DNA from: Streptomyces sp. NBC_01460
Lineage (GTDB): Bacteria > Actinomycetota > Actinomycetes > Streptomycetales > Streptomycetaceae
Length of the DNA: 64,000 nucleotides
Direction of reading: 5' to 3'
Assembly (NCBI RefSeq): GCF_036227405.1
Contig: NZ_CP109473.1
Location: 6,944,001 to 7,008,000 of the forward strand
Shown: piece by piece, positions 57,486 to 64,000 of the stretch
Numbering within the stretch: the stretch's first letter is position 1
How the letters are laid out: each line of letters begins with the position of its first letter
Position numbers and translations under genes: made by a program
Notes under the pieces: generated by a model
Told to the model about the DNA's origin: nothing
The model's database searches: none
Seen by the model: the letters and a program-made list of their open reading frames with translations, nothing else

Positions 57486-58214
57486 TCACCCCCGGTCCGC
57501 GGAGAGCCGCTCCAGCAGCGCGGGCAGGGCCGTCCCGATGGGTTCGCGGACGGTCTCCTCGGCCAGTTCGTCGTAGGGCGTCGGCTCGGCGTTGACGACG
57601 ACGAGCCGTGCGCCGTGCTCCACCGCGATCCCCGCCAGCGAGGCCGCGGGCTGCACCTGGAGCGTCGTACCCACGGCGATGAACACCTGGCAGGCCTTGG
57701 TGACCGCCATGGCCTCGGCGAGCACCCGCGGATCCAGGCGCTCACCGAACATCACCGTCGCCGGCTTCAGGATCCCGCCGCATACCGTGCACGGCGGGTC
57801 CGTCTCTCCGGCGTCGAGGCGGGCCAGCGCGTCCGCCGTCGCCGACCGGGCGTGGCACCGGGTGCAGACCACCTCGTGCGCGGTGCCGTGGAGCTCCACG
57901 ACCTTGCGGGCGGAGAGCCCCGCCCGCTGGTGCAGCCCGTCGATGTTCTGCGTGAGGACCCGGACCGGGGTACCGGACCGTTCGAGCGCGGCCACCGCGC
58001 GATGGGCGGCGTTCGGCTCGGCGCCCCACGCCGCCGCGTCGCGGCGCATCAGCCAGGACCGGCGGCGGATCTCCGGATCGGACATGTAGAAGTCGTAGGT
58101 GACGAGCTTCTCCGCCTCCGGGTCCTTCCGCCAGAGGCCCTGGGGCCCGCGGTAGTCGGGGATGCCGGAGTCCGTGGAGATGCCGGCGCCGCTGAGGATC
58201 GCGACGAGAGTCAT
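57486..58214 (-). CDS. NAD-dependent protein deacetylase (sirtuin)
   Basis: 242 residues. Motifs in order: GAGISTDSGIPDYRG (NAD site), TQNIDGLHQRAG (catalytic region), LHGTAHEVVCTRC (catalytic His and first Zn cysteines), CTVCGG (second Zn pair), MFGERLD and VGTTLQVQPAASL. It removes acyl groups from lysines using NAD+ and is likely to be a general regulator of metabolic enzymes such as acetyl-CoA synthetase. ATG 58214. Confidence 0.95.
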   Translation of the reverse strand: MTLVAILSGAGISTDSGIPDYRGPQGLWRKDPEAEKLVTYDFYMSDPEIRRRSWLMRRDAAAWGAEPNAAHRAVAALERSGTPVRVLTQNIDGLHQRAGLSARKVVELHGTAHEVVCTRCHARSATADALARLDAGETDPPCTVCGGILKPATVMFGERLDPRVLAEAMAVTKACQVFIAVGTTLQVQPAASLAGIAVEHGARLVVVNAEPTPYDELAEETVREPIGTALPALLERLSADRG

Positions 58215-58283
58215 GGCCCGAGCCTACGGACGGCCCGGTCCCGCCGCGATGACATTTCCGCGGGCGCCCCCTAGGGTCCACGC

Positions 58284-58484
58284 ATGGCCACAGTGAACGT
58301 CAGTCTGGACGCGGAACTCGTCGTGGAGGTCATGGTGCTCGCGGGGGTCGGAAACCCGCAGGACGCCGTCGAACTCGTCGTGCGCGACTACATCGCGCGC
58401 GGCCACCGCACCGAGGCACGGGCCGCCGCGCAGGACGACGCGCGGCGGGAGGCCGACGCCAGGCCGCAGGACCCCCAGGGCTGA
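58284..58484 (+). CDS. VapB-type antitoxin, apparently orphan
   Basis: 66 residues from ATG 58284. The N-terminal ATVNVSLDAELVVEVMVLAGVGNPQDAVELVVRDYI matches the ribbon-helix-helix of type II VapB-family antitoxins (DUF2191-like), followed by a disordered charged tail. The expected VapC PIN-domain toxin is absent: the next gene is a Nudix hydrolase on the other strand, five bases away. May have a function outside a toxin pair. Confidence 0.75.
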   Translation: MATVNVSLDAELVVEVMVLAGVGNPQDAVELVVRDYIARGHRTEARAAAQDDARREADARPQDPQG

Positions 58485-58488
58485 CCCC

Positions 58489-58983
58489 TCAGGCCGGCAC
58501 CCTGACGCCGTCCTCCAGCTCGGCCGCACCCGTGCCGGAGTCCAGTACGTCCAGCGCCGCCGCGATACGCCGCCCGAGCCGGTCGGAGAGGTGACCGGCG
58601 AGGTCGGCGCGGTCCACCAGCCGCCAGGAGAGCAGCTCGTCCTCCTGGATCCGGATCGCGGCCAGCTCCTCCCGCGCCAGCACACCGCCGTCGTAGACGT
58701 ACGCGACGATCGGCGGGCGGGCCTCGCCGCGCGCCCAGTCCACCGCGAGCAGCCGGCCGGGCGCGCGGTCGAGACCGATCTCCTCCGCCGTCTCGCGGCG
58801 GGCGGCCTGTCGGGGACTCTCGCCGTCGCCCGACTCGACGGTGCCGCCGGGGAGCGCCCAGTCCTCCCGGTAGTTCGGCTCGACGAGCAGGACCCGTCCC
58901 CGCTCGTCCCTGAAGAGGGTGGCGGCCGCGGCCAGTACACGGGGGAGCCCTGCGATGTAGGTGGCGTAGTCAGAGGTGGTCAC
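58489..58983 (-). CDS. Nudix hydrolase
   Basis: 164 residues from GTG 58983, where a TACGCT -10-like box six bases upstream suggests a leaderless start; an ATG at 59025 is possible. The Nudix box is GGTVESGDGESPRQAARRETAEEIGL: the REx2EExG core is intact, but two extra residues (GD) sit between the GG and the first Glu. Preceded by LVEPNYREDWALPGG, typical of Nudix enzymes. Hydrolyses a nucleoside diphosphate derivative, not identifiable here. Confidence 0.9.
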   Translation of the reverse strand: MTTSDYATYIAGLPRVLAAAATLFRDERGRVLLVEPNYREDWALPGGTVESGDGESPRQAARRETAEEIGLDRAPGRLLAVDWARGEARPPIVAYVYDGGVLAREELAAIRIQEDELLSWRLVDRADLAGHLSDRLGRRIAAALDVLDSGTGAAELEDGVRVPA

Positions 58984-59096
58984 GGACGCAGCGTAGGCGG
59001 CGCAGACGTGGTTCCGGACAGCCATGGGCAGATCAGGGGTGGTCCGGATAGGGTCGGGGCGGCGCGACTGCACGTTCGAAAGCAAAGGGATACAAG

Positions 59097-60230
59097 GTGA
59101 CGGACGGAGCAGTGATGGAGACCCCCCACGTGCTCGTGGCGGCGGACAAGTTCAAGGGCTCACTGACGGCCGTGGAGGTCGCGGAGCGTGTGACGGCCGG
59201 GCTGCGGCGCGTCGTCCCCGGGCTGAGGGTCGAGACCCTGCCCGTCGCGGACGGCGGCGACGGCACGGTCGCGGCGGCGGTGGCCGCCGGATTCGAGCGC
59301 CGTGAGACGCGGGTGACCGGGCCGCTCGGTACCCCGGTGAGCGCGGCGTACGCGGTGCGCGACAGCACCGCCGTGGTCGAGATGGCGGAGGCCTCCGGCC
59401 TCCAGCACCTGCCCGCGGGGGAGTTCGCCCCGCTCACGGCGACCACGTACGGCTCCGGGGAGCTGCTGGCGGCCGCGCTCGACGCCGGCGCCCGGACGAT
59501 CGTGTTCGGCGTCGGCGGCAGCGCGACGACCGACGGCGGCGCGGGCATGCTCGCCGCGCTCGGAGCACGCTTCCTGGACGGCGACGGCAAGCCCGTCGGC
59601 CCCGGCGGCGCCGCACTCGCGGAGCTGGCCGAGGCCGACCTGTCGGGGCTCGACCCCCGGCTCGCCGGGATCGACCTCATCCTGGCCAGCGACGTGGACA
59701 ACCCGCTGACCGGCCCGAAGGGCGCCCCGGAGGTCTACGGGCGGCAGAAGGGTGCCACCGAGGACGACATCGCGGTCCTCGACGCGGCGCTCGCCCACTA
59801 CGCCTCCGTGCTGGGGCCCGAGACCGCCGAGCTGCCCGGAGCGGGCGCCGCCGGAGGCATCGGCTACGGCGCGCTGGTCGCGCTGGGCGCACGCTTCCGG
59901 CCCGGCATCGAGGTCATGCTCGACGTCCTGGGCTTCGCCCCCGCGCTGGCCCGCGCCACGCTCGTCGTCACCGGCGAGGGCTCGCTCGACGAGCAGACCC
60001 TGCACGGCAAGGCCCCCGCAGGGGTCGCCGCCGCGGCGCGCACCGCGGGCGTGGAGGCCGTCGCCGTGTGCGGACGCCTCGCCCTGCCGCCGGAGGCGCT
60101 GGGCAGGGCGGGGATCCGCCGGGCCTACGCCCTGACGGACCTGGAGCCGGACCCCGCGGTCTGCATGGCGCAGGCCGGCCCCCTGCTGGAACGCGCGGCC
60201 GAGGCGATCGCCCGCGACTTCCTGTCCTGA
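59097..60230 (+). CDS. glxK: Glycerate kinase
   Basis: 377 residues from GTG 59097; ATG 59115 with a nearer GGAG is an alternative. GlxK/GarK-type glycerate 2-kinase: VAADKFKGSLTAVEVAERV at the start, LPVADGGDGTVAA, GVGGSATTDGGAGMLAALGARF and DVDNPLTG are conserved. It phosphorylates glycerate, feeding glyoxylate/glycerate metabolism into glycolysis. Terminated by a very strong hairpin that runs into the convergent regulator gene. Confidence 0.93.
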   Translation: MTDGAVMETPHVLVAADKFKGSLTAVEVAERVTAGLRRVVPGLRVETLPVADGGDGTVAAAVAAGFERRETRVTGPLGTPVSAAYAVRDSTAVVEMAEASGLQHLPAGEFAPLTATTYGSGELLAAALDAGARTIVFGVGGSATTDGGAGMLAALGARFLDGDGKPVGPGGAALAELAEADLSGLDPRLAGIDLILASDVDNPLTGPKGAPEVYGRQKGATEDDIAVLDAALAHYASVLGPETAELPGAGAAGGIGYGALVALGARFRPGIEVMLDVLGFAPALARATLVVTGEGSLDEQTLHGKAPAGVAAAARTAGVEAVAVCGRLALPPEALGRAGIRRAYALTDLEPDPAVCMAQAGPLLERAAEAIARDFLS

Positions 60231-60237
60231 CGCACCA

Positions 60238-60272
60238 CCGTGAGGGGGCGCCCGCCGGGCGCCCCCTCACGG
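60238..60272. terminator. Strong terminator between convergent genes
   Basis: Perfect 16-bp arms (60238-60253 and 60257-60272) around a GCC loop, starting 8 bases after the glycerate kinase stop. The right arm includes the stop codon (60267-60269) of the convergent regulator, so both genes share it. Confidence 0.85.
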
Positions 60273-60989
60273 CTGCGGTGCCGTCAGCCTGAAGGCGTCC
60301 AGCGCCAGCATCATCTCGACCAGCTCGCGCGGCCGTGACAGCGACCGTGAGGTCAGCCGCTCCAGCCGGCGCAGCCGGTTGAGCACGGTGTTGCGGTGGC
60401 AGTACAGCCTCCCCGCGGCCCTCCCCGCCGACCCCCCGCACTCCAGCCACGCCTCCAGCGTGCGCATCAGCAGCGCCCGGTCCGCCGGGTCCAGGTCCAG
60501 CAGCGGGCCGAAGACATCCGCGACCAGCCGCGCCGACAGCTCGGGCTGGCTCACCACGAGCGCCGTGGGCAGCCGCTCCTCCAGCCGCACGATCTCCGTC
60601 GTGCCCGGCGGACAGGTCAGCAGGGCCACCTCCGCCAGCCGGCGCGCGTCCCCCAGCCCGGCCAGGCCGTCGGCCACCGGGCCGATCCCGCCGGGACCGG
60701 GACACCACCGCACCAGCAGCCCGGCGAGCACCGCCGGATCCCGGTCACCCAGGGCGACGACGACGACCTCGCGGTCCGCCCTCCTCCGCCGGAGGAACCT
60801 CAGACCGTCCGCCTCCATGGCCACACCCGCCGGCGCGCCCCCGCCCGGCCGCAGCACCGCCACCGCGTAACGGCCCTGCTCCGGCAGGCCCAGACTGTGT
60901 GCCGCGTGCGCCGCGAGGTCCGGCTCCGACCGGCCCTCCAGCAGGGCGTCGAGCAGTGCACGGCCCCGCTCGTCACTGCGCCCCCGCAT
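60267..60989 (-). CDS. Short PucR-like helix-turn-helix regulator
   Basis: 240 residues from ATG 60989, chosen for the GGAG seven bases upstream; an in-frame ATG at 61022 lacks one. The C-terminal PucR domain is clear: LLMRTLEAWLECGGSAGRAAGRLYCHRNTVLNRLRRLERLTSRSLSRP. The N-terminal ~150 residues carry a CdaR/GGDEF-like core but no separate sensor domain. It is divergent from the branched-chain amino acid transporter operon and the probable regulator of it. Confidence 0.85.
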   Translation of the reverse strand: MRGRSDERGRALLDALLEGRSEPDLAAHAAHSLGLPEQGRYAVAVLRPGGGAPAGVAMEADGLRFLRRRRADREVVVVALGDRDPAVLAGLLVRWCPGPGGIGPVADGLAGLGDARRLAEVALLTCPPGTTEIVRLEERLPTALVVSQPELSARLVADVFGPLLDLDPADRALLMRTLEAWLECGGSAGRAAGRLYCHRNTVLNRLRRLERLTSRSLSRPRELVEMMLALDAFRLTAPQP

Positions 60990-61205
60990 GTCTTCGCTCC
61001 GTTCCGCAGCCGAGCCGCTCATGGCTGGTGAGGATGCCACCGGCCGTGCCGGGGACGACAGGGCATCACCTCCCTCTGTGCGCCCGCACAACGGGGCCCC
61101 TCGAAGACTGGTCACCCGCAGCGATTGCGCCCCGGACCGTGGACGCGCGCCGCGCCCGCTGCTGGTCTGTGGCACCACAACGACCAGTCGGAAGGAGGAG
61201 GACGC

Positions 61206-62003
61206 ATGGCAACGCTCGAGATCCGCGAACTGTCCGTGGGCTACGGCCCGGTACGGGCACTGCGCGACGTCTCCGTCGACGTGCCGGCCGGCGCGATCAC
61301 CGCAGTACTCGGTGGCAACGGCGCCGGCAAGACCACGCTGCTGCGGGCCGTATCGCGGACCCTCGGCTTCCACCGCGGGACGGGCACGGGCACCATCCGC
61401 TTCGACGGCCGTCCCCTGGACGGGCTCCGCCCCGCCCAGGTGGTGGCGGCGGGAGTGATCCAGGTACCGGAAGGGCGGCAGGTGTTCGCCCGGATGACGG
61501 TGGCGGACAATCTGCGGGCGGGCGCCCTCGGGGCACGCGGCGGGCGCAAGGCCGCGGCCGACGCCCTCCGGCGCGTACACGAACTGTTCCCGGTGCTCTC
61601 CCAGCGCGCACACCAGCGGGCCGGGCTGCTGTCCGGAGGAGAGCAGCAGATGCTGGCGATGGGCCGCGCCCTGATGGCCGGGCCCCGCCTGCTGCTGCTC
61701 GACGAGCCGTCCCTCGGCCTCGCGCCCCTGATGGCGGCGAAGATCGCCGAGACGATCCAGGAGATCAACGCAAGCGGCACCTCCGTCATGCTCGTCGAGC
61801 AGAACGCGGCCATCGCGCTGCGGCTCGCCTCCACGGCGTACGTCCTGGACGTCGGCGAGGTCGCGCTCGACGGCCCGGCCGACGAGCTCGCCGCCTCCGA
61901 CGAGGTACGCCGCCGCTACCTCGGCGTCGTCGACGAGACGGCCGCCGAGGACGCCGCACAGGCGGAAGGCAGCACCCGCACCCTGAGCAGGTGGTCCGCG
62001 TGA
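61206..62003 (+). CDS. livF: Branched-chain amino acid-type ABC transporter ATPase (LivF-like)
   Basis: 265 residues from ATG 61206 (AAGGAGGAGG upstream). Walker A GGNGAGKTT, Q-loop VPEGRQVF (LivF type), signature LSGGEQQM, Walker B LLLLDEPSLGLAP and H-loop as VEQNA, which is diagnostic of LivF. One of the two ATPases of a HAAT-family importer for branched-chain amino acids, amides or urea. Order here is F-G-H-M with tight coupling; the binding protein is not in the window. Confidence 0.92.
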   Translation: MATLEIRELSVGYGPVRALRDVSVDVPAGAITAVLGGNGAGKTTLLRAVSRTLGFHRGTGTGTIRFDGRPLDGLRPAQVVAAGVIQVPEGRQVFARMTVADNLRAGALGARGGRKAAADALRRVHELFPVLSQRAHQRAGLLSGGEQQMLAMGRALMAGPRLLLLDEPSLGLAPLMAAKIAETIQEINASGTSVMLVEQNAAIALRLASTAYVLDVGEVALDGPADELAASDEVRRRYLGVVDETAAEDAAQAEGSTRTLSRWSA

Positions 62004-62776
62004 CGGCCGCCCCGGCGCCCCTCGCCGTCCGCGACGTGACCGTGCGCTTCGCCGGGCTCACCGCCCTCGACGCGGTGTCCTTCACCGTCGAACCGGGCAG
62101 CGTGCACGCGGTCATCGGACCCAACGGAGCAGGCAAGTCCACCACCTTCAACGTGCTCTCCGGCGTCTACCGCGCCACCTCGGGAAGCGTGCACCTCGGT
62201 GACACCGAACTCACCGGTCTCGCCCCGCACCGGATCGCCGACCTCGGCGTGGCCCGCACCTTCCAGAACCTGGCCCTGCCGCCGCACGCCACCGTCGCCG
62301 AGAGCCTCATGCTCGGCCGCCACCGGCTCACCCGCGCCGGGTTCGTGGCCTCCGGGCTGCGGCTGCCGTCCGCCACCCGTGAGGCGCGGCTGCACCACGA
62401 ACGCGTGCGGGAGATCGCCGGGTTCATCGGTCTGGAGAAGGAACTCGACTTCCCCGCGGGCGCGCTCCCGTACGGGAAGCAGAAGCTCGTCGAGCTCGGC
62501 CGCGCCCTGTGCATGGAGCCGGAGGTCCTGCTCCTGGACGAGCCCATCGCGGGGATGACGGCCGACGAGCGCCGCCGCACCGCGGCCGTCGTCGCCGGCG
62601 TACGCGACAGTCTCGGCATCTCGATCGTCATGGTCGAACACGACATGGGGGTGGTGATGCGGCTCGCGGACGCCGTGACCGTACTCGACTTCGGACGCAG
62701 GATCGCGGGGGGCACGCCCGCCGAGGTGCAGAACGACCCGGCCGTCGTGCAGGCCTACCTGGGGGCACAGGAATGA
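62000..62776 (+). CDS. livG: Branched-chain amino acid-type ABC transporter ATPase (LivG-like)
   Basis: 258 residues from GTG 62000 (GTGA overlap with the previous gene). Walker A GPNGAGKST, Q-loop RTFQN, Walker B LLLDEPIAGMTADE and H-loop VEHDMGVVM, typical of LivG. The signature is degenerate (LPYGKQKLVEL), as in other LivG proteins. Works with the LivF-like ATPase. Confidence 0.92.
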   Translation: MTAAPAPLAVRDVTVRFAGLTALDAVSFTVEPGSVHAVIGPNGAGKSTTFNVLSGVYRATSGSVHLGDTELTGLAPHRIADLGVARTFQNLALPPHATVAESLMLGRHRLTRAGFVASGLRLPSATREARLHHERVREIAGFIGLEKELDFPAGALPYGKQKLVELGRALCMEPEVLLLDEPIAGMTADERRRTAAVVAGVRDSLGISIVMVEHDMGVVMRLADAVTVLDFGRRIAGGTPAEVQNDPAVVQAYLGAQE

Positions 62777-63663
62777 CCACCTTCATCGAACTCCTCCTCG
62801 GCGGACTGTCCATCGGCTCGGTCTACGCGCTGATCGCCCTGGGCTTCGTCGTCATCTTCAAGGCGACCGAGGTCGTCAACTTCGCCCACGCCTCCCTGCT
62901 GCTCGCCGGCGGTTACGTCACCGCGGTGCTCCACGACGACATCGGCTTCTGGCCTGCTCTCGCCGTCGGGATCGCCGGAGCGGCGGTCGTCGGGTCGGCG
63001 GTCGAGTTCTTCGTGATGCGCCGTTACCGGGGGAGCGACCAGAGCGTCCTGGCCATCGTCACCATCGGTGTCGACATCCTCCTCACCACCGAACTCACCC
63101 GGCGCATGGGGACGGACGTCATGGCCCTGGGCGACCCGTGGGGCGACGACGTCGTCACGATCGGCGGCGTCACCCTCGCCGAGACGCGCATCGCGGCGTT
63201 CCTCGTCGCGGGGCTGCTGATCACCGTGTTCCTGCTCGCCTTCCGCTTCACCTCGTGGGGCGTGTCGATGCGGGCCGCAGCCGAGAACCCGCAGACCGCC
63301 GCCCTGATGGGCATCCGGCTCGGCAGGGTCTCGCTCTCCGCCTGGGCGGTCGCAGGAGCCCTCGCCGCGGTCGCCGCGCTCTTCCTCACCGTGTTCCCGA
63401 CCCCCGGCCTCGAACGCGCCACCTCACTCGCCGCGCTCAAGGCGTTCCCCGCCGCGATCCTCGGCGGCCTCGACTCGACGACCGGGGCGCTCGTCGGCGG
63501 GCTCCTCGTCGGTGTCACCGAATCACTCGCCACGGGCTACCAGAGCGACCTCTCCTTCCTCGGACGCGGCATCGGTGATCTCGCTCCGTACCTGGTGATG
63601 GTGGTCGTCCTGCTCGTCCGGCCGGCGGGACTCTTCGGTACGAAGGAGCTGTCCCGTGTCTGA
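62773..63663 (+). CDS. livH: Branched-chain amino acid-type ABC transporter permease (LivH-like)
   Basis: 296 residues, about eight membrane segments. LivH family markers: GLSIGSVYALIALGFVVIFKATEVVNFAH at the N-terminus, MRAAAENPQTAALMGI (EAA-like loop) and FPAAILGGLDSTTGALVGGLLVG near the C-terminus. First permease of the importer. ATGA overlap with livG. Confidence 0.94.
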   Translation: MTTFIELLLGGLSIGSVYALIALGFVVIFKATEVVNFAHASLLLAGGYVTAVLHDDIGFWPALAVGIAGAAVVGSAVEFFVMRRYRGSDQSVLAIVTIGVDILLTTELTRRMGTDVMALGDPWGDDVVTIGGVTLAETRIAAFLVAGLLITVFLLAFRFTSWGVSMRAAAENPQTAALMGIRLGRVSLSAWAVAGALAAVAALFLTVFPTPGLERATSLAALKAFPAAILGGLDSTTGALVGGLLVGVTESLATGYQSDLSFLGRGIGDLAPYLVMVVVLLVRPAGLFGTKELSRV

Positions 63664-64000
63664 AGCCACCAAGGACGCCACCGCGCCCGCCCCCGCGGCG
63701 GCCCCGCCCGCCACCGGGACGCCGCTCGCCGGCCGGCTGCGCCGCCCCGCTCCCTACCTCTGGCTGGCCGGGTCGGTCCTGCTCCTCCTGTTCCCGTTCT
63801 ACCTGGACCGGTTCTGGCTCCAGGCAGGACTGTTCGCGATGGCGGCGGCGATCGGTGCCATCGGGCTCAACCTGCTCACCGGCTCCACCGGCCAGCTCTC
63901 CATGGGGCACGCCTTCTTCCTGGCGGTGGGCGCGTACGGCTACTGCATCCTGGCGGGCGGGAGCAGCACGGAGAACGGCCACGCCCTCACCGGCCTCGGC
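63656..64000 (+). CDS. livM: Branched-chain amino acid-type ABC transporter permease (LivM-like), 5' part
   Basis: The gene starts at GTG 63656 (AAGGAG upstream), overlapping the livH end by eight bases, and runs off the window after 115 codons. After a Pro/Ala-rich N-terminus, two or more membrane segments are seen. GAIGLNLLTGSTGQLSMGHAFFLAVGAY is the LivM signature. The binding-protein gene probably follows outside the window. Confidence 0.9.
   Translation, partial: MSEATKDATAPAPAAAPPATGTPLAGRLRRPAPYLWLAGSVLLLLFPFYLDRFWLQAGLFAMAAAIGAIGLNLLTGSTGQLSMGHAFFLAVGAYGYCILAGGSSTENGHALTGLG

Overview
The window is a high-GC actinobacterial chromosome segment, almost certainly Streptomyces. It shows strong third-position GC bias, frequent GTG starts, ATGA/GTGA translational coupling, a chaplin gene, a monomeric isocitrate dehydrogenase, an Ada-AlkA fusion and many secreted or lipoprotein hydrolases. 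I see no transposase, integrase, tRNA, rRNA or CRISPR array.

Left edge (1-13.4 kb): one end of a biosynthetic gene cluster. On the minus strand, reading from 12.36 kb leftwards, lie an A-T NRPS starter module whose adenylation pocket lacks the usual Asp235 (an aryl acid such as anthranilate is expected), a C-A-T-R NRPS with a terminal NAD(P)H reductase, a class II DAHP synthase, a fused anthranilate/ADIC synthase, a flavin reductase and an HpaB-type FADH2-dependent aryl hydroxylase. The tail of an O-methyltransferase gene follows on the plus strand. The logic (shikimate boost, anthranilate-type unit, hydroxylation and O-methylation, two-module NRPS, reductive aldehyde release) is that of a pyrrolobenzodiazepine of the tomaymycin type. 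A MarR gene faces the cluster, and a perfect palindrome sits just downstream of a clear promoter for the first NRPS gene.

13.4-30 kb: a secreted protein, a DUF4394 secreted protein, a small coupled gene pair, an SMI1/KNR4 protein, a chaplin with an unusual charged tail, an amidase, a frameshifted LuxR remnant, monomeric isocitrate dehydrogenase with a strong terminator, a beta-propeller lipoprotein, a deaminase, a PucR-type regulator, a diaminopimelate decarboxylase-family enzyme and a lipoate ligase.

29.3-34.6 kb: a divergent locus made of a large TPR-CHAT (caspase-like) protein, a small Cys-containing protein and a membrane protein. It may be a conflict or cell-death system and is the most open-ended locus in the window.

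34.8-49.6 kb: a five-gene peptide ABC transporter operon followed by a gamma-glutamyltransferase-like enzyme, an inositol-phosphatase-family enzyme, a nucleotidyltransferase, an FAD oxidoreductase, a cupin with a leaderless-type promoter, an alpha/beta hydrolase and two AraC regulators, with a tandem palindromic repeat between the hydrolase and the first AraC gene.

49.7-64 kb: amtB-glnK, a secreted pectate-lyase-like protein with a promoter and operator-like palindrome, the ada-alkA/ogt alkylation repair pair, a GDT1/UPF0016 membrane protein behind a yybP-ykoY (Mn2+) riboswitch, a 2Fe-2S protein coupled to a GH16 lipoprotein, a sirtuin, an orphan VapB-like protein, a Nudix hydrolase, glycerate kinase and a PucR-like regulator divergent from a livFGHM-type transporter operon that runs off the right edge.
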